DNA of 64,000 bases from Planococcus sp. ISL-110. GTDB taxonomy: Bacteria; Bacillota; Bacilli; Bacillales_A; Planococcaceae. The position numbers and the translations under genes are program-made. Under the pieces are notes generated by a model that ran no database searches, was not told where the DNA came from, and was given only the letters and a program-made list of their open reading frames with translations. The stretch's first letter is position 1. Each line of letters starts with the position of its first letter. Positions 18,204-25,861 of this stretch are shown piece after piece. Location: the NCBI RefSeq assembly GCF_018613575.1, contig NZ_JAGGPX010000013.1:1-64000 (forward strand). The letters are read 5' to 3'.

Positions 18204-18483
18204 GGCGGTAAAAGATTATTCGTTTAACTTATATGTCCGTTTCCCAACTAAGACATAAGAAACTTCTTAACTACCTCATGTGCATTATTATAGTGTTCTG
18301 ATTGCATACAGAGAGTGGCTTTCTTAGAGGCTAATTAACATAAGCAAGTAGGGATAGGCGTGATAAAAAGTTTTAATGTTAAAAAGTGCTACTTGCTTGA
18401 AAAGGGAGTTTGAACTAGTGCAGATCTCATTAAACTTGATACAAGAAAGTGATGCAGAAAAACTGATTGATTTTGAGCTGGAT

Positions 18484-18560
18484 AACTCCTGCAGGATCTC
18501 CTTTAGGTCGCTTCACTGCTTCAGCAGGAGTCGCCGCCTTGCGCTCCAGATCCTTGAGTG
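18484..18560. repeat. Degenerate GC-rich intergenic repeat
   Basis: On the complementary strand this reads GGCGGCGACTCCTGC, GAAGCGACC and ATCCTGCAGGAG in the order seen in the GCGAAGACTCC-type repeats common in Bacillales genomes. It is shortened and diverged. The rest of the 630-base gap (18157-18789) holds no supported gene. Confidence 0.45.
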
Positions 18561-18789
18561 ACGTGATTACTAGGTTTGTTGGGGTTATACAACGCTATTC
18601 GTTTTGGCGAGGCTTTGTCTACAGTCTGGAACTTCATAGGAAGTTTCTTTTTTTATTGTAGAAAAATGTCATCATCAAATTCTTGGTCAAGTTTCTTGGT
18701 AAGTTCACGAAAAATTCAAATTTCATTTGAAACTATCGGATCCCACTTAACGTATAGGTGTATAGACAAAGTAAAAGAAGAGGTGGGAA

Positions 18790-19089
18790 ATGGATTCTCA
18801 TTCGCAAACAGTATCACATCCAAAAGCTGATTCAAGAATACAAATCAGTTTGAGAACCGTACTGAATATATACGGAATTTTTCTTTTTTTAGGATTACTG
18901 ATTTCTATTTATACCCATGAAATTAAAGGCATAGAGGGATTCCTGCTTTTCATTCTGATCAGCAGTATACTTTATTTCCTGTTATTGAACTTGCACTTTA
19001 AAAGCGAACTAGGCAGAAACATCGTTTTTATTGCACTATGTCTCATTGCTGTTTCCAGCCTGATTATGGTGTTCTATCTTCAAGTGTAA
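18790..19089 (+). CDS. Hypothetical membrane protein
   Basis: A 99-residue protein with a polar 20-residue N-terminus and three hydrophobic helices (about residues 27-43, 50-68 and 76-97). AGAGGTGGG upstream of the ATG supports translation. The HEAT-repeat gene starts about 30 bases after its stop, so they may form one transcript. No family recognised. Confidence 0.65.
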   Translation: MDSHSQTVSHPKADSRIQISLRTVLNIYGIFLFLGLLISIYTHEIKGIEGFLLFILISSILYFLLLNLHFKSELGRNIVFIALCLIAVSSLIMVFYLQV

Positions 19090-19121
19090 CCAGTATTGCA
19101 AGAGGAGTTGAACTGTTAATC

Positions 19122-19850
19122 ATGAAACCTGAGCAAAGGATAACGGCAATACAAAAGTTGTTGGCACAGGGTGGACCGGATGTTTTTCGGGAAATAGCCG
19201 CTTATTTAGAGGGGGATGATCGAGAGGTCAGAATAACGGCGATTGGAGCCTTGGGCGAATTGCCGGTCAGCGAAAAGATAAAATTTGCTTTGTTGCCATT
19301 GACTGAAGATCTGGATGAAGAAATTCGTTATTTGGCTTTAGAAGCGCTATGGGGATATACCGGAGAAGATGTTTTTAAAGCCCATATTGATCGGCTGAAA
19401 GACGGCGACGAACTGGTGCGCATCTCAGCAATAGAAGGATTAGGTGAGCTGAGGGATGCCCGAGCGGAAAAATACCTTGTTGACTCATTAATAGATGAAG
19501 AAGAAATTGTTCGGAGAGATGCGGCAGAAGGGCTTGGGAAAATTGGCGCCGTGTCAGCAATCTCTACGCTGCAAAACCATCTTCAGCAGGAAACGAGCAG
19601 CTTGGCAAAAGTAGGTTTCTATACCGGCTTGTACCTGTTGGGTTCTAAAATGCATTTGAAATCCCTCCTGAACTTACTGAAAGATCCGTCCTATGTAGTG
19701 AGATGTGCTGTCGCCAACAGCGCAGCGGTCTTAGCCGACCACGAAAATGAAAAGGGGATTAAAAAAGCCTTACAAGCAGCGCTAAGAAGGGAACCGACGA
19801 TTGCTGCCCAATCTACCTTCCAAAGAGTATTGGATGAACTAAGCTCCTAA
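19122..19850 (+). CDS. HEAT-repeat protein
   Basis: A 242-residue alpha-solenoid of about six HEAT/PBS-type repeats, each with the pattern VRITAIGALGEL, IRYLALEALW, VRISAIEGLGEL, VRRDAAEGLGKIG. Such proteins bind other proteins; no catalytic domain is present. PBS lyase-type repeats are often mistaken for phycobilin lyases, which would make no sense here. The ATG lies about 14 bases after AGAGGAG, a little far, but no better in-frame start exists. Confidence 0.8.
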   Translation: MKPEQRITAIQKLLAQGGPDVFREIAAYLEGDDREVRITAIGALGELPVSEKIKFALLPLTEDLDEEIRYLALEALWGYTGEDVFKAHIDRLKDGDELVRISAIEGLGELRDARAEKYLVDSLIDEEEIVRRDAAEGLGKIGAVSAISTLQNHLQQETSSLAKVGFYTGLYLLGSKMHLKSLLNLLKDPSYVVRCAVANSAAVLADHENEKGIKKALQAALRREPTIAAQSTFQRVLDELSS

Positions 19851-20154
19851 CGTGATCCAAACCGACTCTGGCTAGCGTTTAAACCGGTGTTGATGGGAGA
19901 ACAGCTTGAGGACACAAACTCCAGGAACTCAAAATGATGTTAAGTTTGCCGATAGAATGTCAGAACCACAAAAAACAATATGAAAGGGGGAAGACCCACC
20001 CTCACATACTGCCTTAAATATTAAAACTCAAATTTTTGTGCGAAGTAGTAATAAAAACTGCTCAATAAACTGCTGATAAGTGAACCAAGTAATATTCTAA
20101 AGCCAGTCTTTTTTGTGAAACTGCTTCGTGTGATTAAAACTTCCCTTGCCGCGT

Positions 20155-20355
20155 TTAAGTCTGGTCGCTGTTGTCATCTGAAGCTTTTTTGTAAGACCTG
20201 TCTGTAAAGATGATAAAGAAGAACGTGATAAGTGCAGACCGCATAATATTGTCAAACCAATCAATTGAACCATGGTCGCTATAATCGAAACCTATTAAAG
20301 TGATAAGCATTGCTGTGAATACAATTATGTAAAAATAGGGACGATTAAGTTTCAA
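20155..20355 (-). CDS. Small membrane protein
   Basis: A 66-residue protein with two hydrophobic helices (about residues 7-23 and 37-51) and a charged tail (KKASDDNSDQT). A TTG start has AAAGGAG about 6 bases upstream. After its stop, another frame stays open to 20022 and also looks membrane-like (ILLGSLISSLLSSFYYYFA) but has no start codon, so a longer gene may have been broken here. Confidence 0.55.
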   Translation of the reverse strand: MKLNRPYFYIIVFTAMLITLIGFDYSDHGSIDWFDNIMRSALITFFFIIFTDRSYKKASDDNSDQT

Positions 20356-20537
20356 AAAAAACTCCTTTATATTTCTCCCAACAGCTCACGTGAATTTCCT
20401 TCTTCCTCATATACTTGTTCATTTACAATAAAGTTTCATCTTTTCTAATAATTCAGTCGCCAGTATATTTTAAAATTAATTTCACCTTCGACTTGTTCAT
20501 TCAAAGAAGAAATGGTAAGTTTAATATCGTAATAAAT

Positions 20538-20558
20538 AAATCGTAATCATTACAATTT
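20538..20558 (+). promoter_or_regulatory. Zur-type operator
   Basis: AAATCGTAAT-C-ATTACAATTT is a 10-1-10 dyad with one mismatch. It matches the Bacillales zinc-uptake-regulator box (TCGTAATNATTACGA core) at all but one position. It lies about 60 bases before the flavoprotein start, so zinc should repress that gene. Confidence 0.75.
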
Positions 20559-20616
20559 ATGTTTTATCAACTACATATATAGGATTCCGGATGAATTGGA
20601 AGGGAAGAGTCGAGCA

Positions 20617-21792
20617 ATGTATAAATGGATCATTATTGGCGGAGGAGTGCAAGGGATAACTATGGCCAATTACTTGTTGAAGAAACAGAAAGCCAGTGCA
20701 GATGAATTATTGATAATTGACCGTCACGCAGAGCCCTTAGCCAATTGGCATCGGTGCACGAACACGATTTCAATGCCTTTTTTACGTTCACCGGGTGTCC
20801 ACCACCTGGATGTAGATCCATTTAGCCTGGGAGCTTTTGCGAAGAACAACGAATTTGACGACAGCGCTTCTTTTCTCGGGAGATTTAAACGCCCTTCTCT
20901 TCTGCTGTTTGAAGAACATTGCAACTGTTTGATTAAAGAGTTATCCCTGAAGAAGAGCTGGAGAAAAGGATCTGTCAAAGCCATCAGCCAAAGCGCAACA
21001 GGATGGCAAATCGATCTGCAGGACAACGGGGCAGTAGAAGGTGAAAACTTGATATTGGCCATTGGAAATAATGAACAACTTCACTTGCCTAAATGGGCAG
21101 AGGCTTTAAAAAACAGCACCAAGGCACCCGTCTACCACATTTTCGACTCTACTCTGCCGAAATTAGAAGAGTTGAAGCCGCCTTTCACAGTGATTGGCGG
21201 GGGCATTTCTGCCGTCCATTTAACACTCAAGTTAAACAGAATGTTTCCCCAGCAAGTGACACTGTTAAAGCGGAATCCTTTCCGGATCCATGATTTTGAC
21301 AGCGATCCAGGATGGTTAGGACCCAAGAAACAAACAGCATTCCACAAAACACATTGCTACCAAAATCGGCGCGAACAAATCATTAAGGCGCGCTATAAAG
21401 GATCGATTCCTCGCGACTTATATATCAAGCTGCTGCATCAACAACGCAAAAACACCAAACTCATTATGGATGGAGAAGTCCATCAAGGCAGATTTGAAGA
21501 AGGCACCATAAAGCTTTACAATAAAACTAACCAGTTATTGCAACAAAGCGGAACAGTTTTATTGGCCACTGGATTTCAGGCTATGTTGCCGGGTAAAGAG
21601 TGGCTGGGGCCAGCAATAGAAGATAATCACTTGAAATGCGCCAACTGCGGCTATCCGATTGTTGCTGAAAACCTTCAATGGGGCCAAAGTTTGTACGTGA
21701 TGGGTGCATTGGCTGAACTGGAAATCGGACCGATCGCAAGAAATATTTCGGGAGCCCGCCAGGCAGCTGAACGCATAACTCAAAATGTGTAA
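20617..21792 (+). CDS. FAD/NAD(P)-binding oxidoreductase, Zur-boxed
   Basis: A 391-residue flavoprotein. GGGVQGITMANYL is the FAD loop, an internal VIGGGISAVHL the NAD(P) loop, and LLATGFQ the closing segment, so the layout is that of N-hydroxylating or lysine/ornithine-monooxygenase-like proteins and related oxidoreductases. A CANCGYP stretch near residue 350 could bind metal as half a zinc knuckle. The ATG at 20617 is used with a GGAAGGGA site 11 bases away; a TTG at 20596 is possible. Because a Zur box precedes it, I infer a job in zinc limitation, for example metallophore or cofactor metabolism; the reaction is unknown. Confidence 0.75.
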   Translation: MYKWIIIGGGVQGITMANYLLKKQKASADELLIIDRHAEPLANWHRCTNTISMPFLRSPGVHHLDVDPFSLGAFAKNNEFDDSASFLGRFKRPSLLLFEEHCNCLIKELSLKKSWRKGSVKAISQSATGWQIDLQDNGAVEGENLILAIGNNEQLHLPKWAEALKNSTKAPVYHIFDSTLPKLEELKPPFTVIGGGISAVHLTLKLNRMFPQQVTLLKRNPFRIHDFDSDPGWLGPKKQTAFHKTHCYQNRREQIIKARYKGSIPRDLYIKLLHQQRKNTKLIMDGEVHQGRFEEGTIKLYNKTNQLLQQSGTVLLATGFQAMLPGKEWLGPAIEDNHLKCANCGYPIVAENLQWGQSLYVMGALAELEIGPIARNISGARQAAERITQNV

Positions 21793-22020
21793 ACTATCAG
21801 AAACGCAATAGTTTTTAAAACTAGGAACTCCATATTGCTAAATCCTCTGTTAAAGGCATAGATTAAAAAGTTATACTATCATTTATGAATTGGATGATGT
21901 TACAGTTGAGAGCCATTTGGTGACATCAACCATGGAAGAAATCTTTGAAATCAACAGCAGCCCTTCTATCAGCTTTCGAGATGGGAATCGAAACCTATAA
22001 ACGCGTAAGGGGAGAGTAGA

Positions 22021-22374
22021 ATGAATGAACGATTAATAGACTTTTTGTGGAAGAGCGAAGTGGCAAGACTTCCACTGGAAAGAAGAAGGCTATACGAATT
22101 CGTCATTAAAGCGGAAGATGCGCTGGCAGAAAAAGCCGAGACAGCAGATGAATTCTGCAAATTGCTGTTGGCTGATTCTCCCGTAAATGCAGCAATGAAC
22201 CGTTTCCAATGGCCTTACGAGAAAGTGGTCTTCACAATCATGGAAACTGAGGAAGAACTTCATCAGAAAGTGGAGCACCGGTTAAAAAAAGTGAAATGGA
22301 TTGACTACAGCGGATCGATTAAGTCGATAACTGCAAACAACAACGGGGAATACCTATTCTTATTCATCAACTAA
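22021..22374 (+). CDS. Hypothetical cytosolic protein
   Basis: A 117-residue soluble, charged and mainly helical protein with a C-terminal beta-like end (KSITANNNGEYLFLFIN). AAGGGGAGAG before the ATG makes translation likely. I recognise no family. The 230 bases before it contain a 40-codon open stretch ending at 22000 (ELDDVTVESHLV) that may be a fragment of another gene. Confidence 0.55.
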   Translation: MNERLIDFLWKSEVARLPLERRRLYEFVIKAEDALAEKAETADEFCKLLLADSPVNAAMNRFQWPYEKVVFTIMETEEELHQKVEHRLKKVKWIDYSGSIKSITANNNGEYLFLFIN

Positions 22375-22448
22375 CAGAGGTTTTTGAATACGTTATCTAC
22401 ATAGGGAAAAGTGTAGCTGATACATTGTGCCACATGAGGTTCATTTCA

Positions 22449-22487
22449 AAAAAGCGCATTCGAGAAAATCGAATGCGCTTTTTTTAT
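22449..22487. terminator. Bidirectional terminator
   Basis: AAAAAGCGCATTCGA and TCGAATGCGCTTTTTTT form a perfect 15-base stem with a 5-base loop between the hypothetical gene and the converging DUF4181 gene. Confidence 0.92.
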
Positions 22488-22632
22488 GACCAACGGTATG
22501 CAAGTATTTACTGATCCGTTTTATTCATAAAAATGACGTGTGTTTGGCAAATCTTCGGTGAGCAGCACTTTTGGGCGAAAATTAATTATCTTGAGCCGGT
22601 CTATGTGTCAGCGGAAACACTGCTCCCTTTGA

Positions 22633-23061
22633 CTATAAGACTCCCCAAAAGTCAGTCGAAAACAACGAGACGAGCAGAATCATTATGAAAACCAGTTGGC
22701 TGACGGTATAAATGTAAGCATTCGGATTTTCTGCATAGTTCTTCTCCATAACCGCTCGTACGATTTCGGTCACAGTTACTAAAGTCAGCAACAAAAACCA
22801 GGGTTCCAAGAATAAAATAAGTTCTAGCGGAATTCTGTTAATGTTTACAAACGCCCCGGTGATCATCAATACAATAATAAGTCCTCTAATGATCCAATCG
22901 ATTTTCTTGTGTTTGTCATTAACGTGATTATGCGAGAACATCTTTGGCTTTTCAACTTTCAACCATCTTCTCATAATGCCATTAAACAAAAACGTCAGTA
23001 TGAAAAACGGGCCAAGTATGACGAGCAAGTCCAGCCAAAAAGATGAGTCAATTCCATACAT
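22633..23061 (-). CDS. DUF4181 domain membrane protein
   Basis: A 142-residue protein with four hydrophobic helices. MYGIDSSFWLDLLVI at the start and FSHNHVNDKHKKIDW in the middle loop fit the DUF4181 family of Bacillales. No function is known. GGAGGTGAT 5-7 bases before the ATG at 23061 fixes the start over a longer open frame to 23091. Confidence 0.8.
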   Translation of the reverse strand: MYGIDSSFWLDLLVILGPFFILTFLFNGIMRRWLKVEKPKMFSHNHVNDKHKKIDWIIRGLIIVLMITGAFVNINRIPLELILFLEPWFLLLTLVTVTEIVRAVMEKNYAENPNAYIYTVSQLVFIMILLVSLFSTDFWGVL

Positions 23062-23365
23062 CAAATCACCTCCGGACAGGAATTTTTCCACTCTAGCTTC
23101 GATCTGCTAATAGAAGAACTGGAGTGGGAAGGCTGCGCCTCATATTTTATTCCTTTGCAGATGAAAAGCCAAAAGCATCAGTAGTAAAAGGTCTAAACTT
23201 TCAACTTCATATCGTTATTCAGACTGCAGACAAGTTTATGCTTTTGATAAGTATGTGCTTGAATGCATTCTTTTTGTCGGAAGTTTAAGAAAATTTGCTA
23301 ATTTATATACATAATGAGTTAGAATTGATATACTAAAATTTGGAATAAAAGAAGGGGAGATGGAA

Positions 23366-23647
23366 ATGAAGATCGTTTGGCAGTCCTTGCTTGGCGCTGC
23401 AGTTATTCATATCCTTTATTTTGCGGCAGCGATGTCTGTGGGATATATCAAAACCATCACGTACAAACCTAATTTTTCTGCCGCTTGGGAAAATGCAGAA
23501 AGCTTACCAAGTGCAGTGGCATTTGGCTCTGCAACTTCTCCCCTATGGTACGGCGGTACTTTTTTAGCAGCCGCTATTGCCAGCGGACTGTTGCTGGTTG
23601 TCTACAAGAAACTGGCGACTCAGTCTTTGGGTACAGAAAAGCTTTAA
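23366..23647 (+). CDS. Hypothetical membrane protein
   Basis: A 93-residue protein with two helices (about residues 6-26 and 63-82) joined by a roughly 35-residue outer loop rich in Ala, Ser and aromatic residues. AAGGGGAG lies 6 bases from this ATG and directly against the one at 23360, so 23366 is preferred. No family recognised. Confidence 0.65.
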   Translation: MKIVWQSLLGAAVIHILYFAAAMSVGYIKTITYKPNFSAAWENAESLPSAVAFGSATSPLWYGGTFLAAAIASGLLLVVYKKLATQSLGTEKL

Positions 23648-23821
23648 AGCGTTGTATATAATACAGTTGGCAGAGATGCAATTAATATAAAAGAATACGG
23701 CCACACTCAATTGGTTCTCCTGCTTTGTTAAAGCCCTCGAGCGGGATGCTGAAGCAACTTCTTCTGCAATATTTCCACGTAGACAGCATTTCAATGATAA
23801 TCGATGAAAGTGGGAGACAAG

Positions 23822-23910
23822 ATGCGGAGAAACAAAATACAAAAATCCTGCTGATTTTTGTAATGGCCATGGTGGCAGGCTTTGCCCTTTCAGTTGTCTT
23901 ATATGGCTGA
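23822..23910 (+). pseudogene. Tiny single-helix membrane protein (Prli42-like layout) with a one-base frameshift
   Basis: ATG opens MRRNKIQK and stops after ten codons. If the A5 run at 23841-23845 had one more A, the frame would continue as ILLIFVMAMVAGFALSVVLYG and stop at 23910, giving a 29-residue peptide: basic N-terminus, one helix. That layout resembles stressosome-linked Prli42 peptides; homology is only suggested. A GGGAG site precedes the ATG. The indel lies in a homopolymer and could be a sequence error. Confidence 0.4.
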
Positions 23911-23950
23911 ATTGAATTGCATGGAGCTAAAACCTTCTTTATTAGTATGC

Positions 23951-23977
23951 AAAAAAGCTGCCCAGGGGCAGCTTTTT
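23951..23977. terminator. Terminator of the FAD oxidoreductase gene
   Basis: AAAAAGCTGCCC pairs with GGGCAGCTTTTT, two-base loop. It lies at the 3' end of the leftward cluster arm. Confidence 0.92.
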
Positions 23978-23979
23978 AT

Positions 23980-25071
23980 CTATTCGTAAAGATCCTTATA
24001 GCGTTTCATGAATTTCCGGTCGATGCGCTGCTTAAGCTTCCAAGGGATTTTGCCGTGAAAATGCCGGTTGCCATAAGACAGGAAAGCTTCGCCACCGCCT
24101 GTAGACAGGATGGAGACAAACCGCTTTTGCGGAGCAAACGGCAACAGCCTCTCATTGGACAGGCTGTTTTTTAAATTCTGCCACAAGATCGGCCCTTGCC
24201 GCACCGCATAGACGCCATTTTTGGCAAGCTCCGGATAGCGGTCAACGGTGATGCAATCCCCGGCACCAAAAATCTCGGGATGCCGGATACTCTGCAACGC
24301 CTCGTTGACCAGCAAAAATCCGCCAGCATCTGTCGGCAATCCCGAAAGGCTGAACAAGGCTGCACTTTTCGGCCCCGTCAGCCATAAAACGTCCGATTGC
24401 GGATACATTCGTCCTGCACTGGTCGTCACGCTCATTTCGTCGATCGTCTGGATGGAGATGTCTGTGAAAAAAGGCAGAGCTTTTCGCAACGAGATGGCCT
24501 CGATTTTTTTCGAAGCCGCTCCTCCCTGACCAGCCAGTAGGGAGGTCGAGCTGAACAAGGCGAGGTTAGCAGGCAAGCTGTGCTGTTTTCTCCAGGCCAG
24601 AATGGAAAAAGCCAACTCCACTCCTGACGCACCGCCTCCGACAATTACGGGATGAGCCGAATCGCGCGTCCGTATCAGCTGTTCCGGAAAACGGTAATTG
24701 GGTTTGATCGATCGTACATATTCTTTTGCGGCCGCGGGAATATCGGTTCGGGATCCGATGTCAAACGACACCAAGTCATACCGGTAAATTTCACCCCCAG
24801 CGCCTGTCAGCTCTTTTGCCTCAGCATCAACCGCAACTACTGTGTCTTCGGTAAATACTGTGCCTACTTTATCACAAAGCTTTTTCAAGTCGATCCGGAT
24901 ATCCTCAAGGCCATAGATTCCTTCCGTAAAGCCCGAGAACATGCCTGAGTAGTACTGATAAGGGGAAGGGGAGATCAGCAGTACGCCCCAGTCTGTCGAG
25001 AGGCCATTTTTTAATTGCTCCAGGCAATGCAAATGCGCATGCCCACCTCCCACTAACACAAGGGTTTTCAT
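23980..25071 (-). CDS. NADH-dehydrogenase-like FAD oxidoreductase (SelD N-terminal-domain family, stand-alone)
   Basis: A 363-residue pyridine-nucleotide-dependent flavoprotein. It begins VLVGGGHAHLHCLEQL, the hallmark of the oxidoreductase family that is elsewhere fused to selenophosphate synthetase (TIGR03169); VIVGGGASGVELAFSI is the NAD(P) loop and FGAGDC the FAD-contacting end. There is no SelD part. The fold resembles type-II NADH dehydrogenase and sulfide:quinone reductase, but no catalytic cysteine pair is evident. It follows the CDP-alcohol phosphatidyltransferase by 16 bases and lies opposite the redox/ABC arm, the recurring ynj-like arrangement. Confidence 0.82.
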   Translation of the reverse strand: MKTLVLVGGGHAHLHCLEQLKNGLSTDWGVLLISPSPYQYYSGMFSGFTEGIYGLEDIRIDLKKLCDKVGTVFTEDTVVAVDAEAKELTGAGGEIYRYDLVSFDIGSRTDIPAAAKEYVRSIKPNYRFPEQLIRTRDSAHPVIVGGGASGVELAFSILAWRKQHSLPANLALFSSTSLLAGQGGAASKKIEAISLRKALPFFTDISIQTIDEMSVTTSAGRMYPQSDVLWLTGPKSAALFSLSGLPTDAGGFLLVNEALQSIRHPEIFGAGDCITVDRYPELAKNGVYAVRQGPILWQNLKNSLSNERLLPFAPQKRFVSILSTGGGEAFLSYGNRHFHGKIPWKLKQRIDRKFMKRYKDLYE

Positions 25072-25087
25072 CTCACTTCACTCCCGT

Positions 25088-25669
25088 CTATTTCAAAATC
25101 CGTCTGGCTTCAACCATGCGCTGGAAAATAGTGACAAGCTGCACCGCGAAAAAGGCCAGTGTGATGGCTGTTAAATACGTTGGAAAAACGATCATTAGGG
25201 TAAAGAAGATAAAGCCCTCTGTTCTTTCAGCCAGTCCCGCCTGGTAATAGAACGATTTCATGCCTTCTTTATCAGACAACGCCCCCACCGTCAAGAAGAC
25301 GGTCATCGCCACAATGATGGAGACACTCAACAGCAGCAAGGCCCACATCGAATCGGGAAAGCGGAAAGCCAGCCCCAAAATGACGCTGATTTCCACGAGG
25401 CGGTCAAAGCTGATGTCGAGCAGGGTTCCCCAGGAAGAGGGCTTGGTTTTCCGCGCCATGGTTCCGTCGACAACATCCAAGTAGCCGGAAAACCAGAGAA
25501 CAAATACGGCCCAGAAAGGTTGATCCAGGTAAATGAAGACACCTGAAGACATGCCGATGGCAAAAGCGATTTTCGTCACACCATCAGCGGTAAAGCCCAT
25601 TTTCAGCAATAGGTCTGCCGATTTTTCAACGGCTGGTTGAATGTGTTTTCGTGCATGTGTATCCAGCAT
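25088..25669 (-). CDS. CDP-alcohol phosphatidyltransferase (YnjF-like)
   Basis: A 193-residue integral membrane enzyme of the family that transfers a phosphatidyl group from CDP-diacylglycerol to an alcohol. The catalytic motif is seen as DGTMAR, seven residues, G, LLD, ISF, D; I count seven residues between AR and G where the usual motif has eight. About five to six helices. The acceptor alcohol cannot be read. AAAAGGTG 6 bases before the ATG at 25669 selects it over the GTG at 25678, which overlaps that site. First gene of the leftward arm. Confidence 0.87.
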   Translation of the reverse strand: MLDTHARKHIQPAVEKSADLLLKMGFTADGVTKIAFAIGMSSGVFIYLDQPFWAVFVLWFSGYLDVVDGTMARKTKPSSWGTLLDISFDRLVEISVILGLAFRFPDSMWALLLLSVSIIVAMTVFLTVGALSDKEGMKSFYYQAGLAERTEGFIFFTLMIVFPTYLTAITLAFFAVQLVTIFQRMVEARRILK

Positions 25670-25861
25670 GGGGTTCACCTTTTCATTTCGAGATAATTTC
25701 AGTATATAATATGTTTCCGGTACTCACCCGTAATCCCACTCGGCTCAGAAAAATAAGCGTGATTCAGGATAATCATAGTGTTCCGAGGCTGTTTAAGAGA
25801 AAGTTTTTTATGTTTTTTGTTAAGATAGACTTAATACAGGAAAAGAAAGGAAATGGTAAAG

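Noticed and set aside
19122-19850. Phycobilisome lyase.
   Set aside because: Only generic HEAT/PBS-type repeats are present; there is no phycobilin pathway context.
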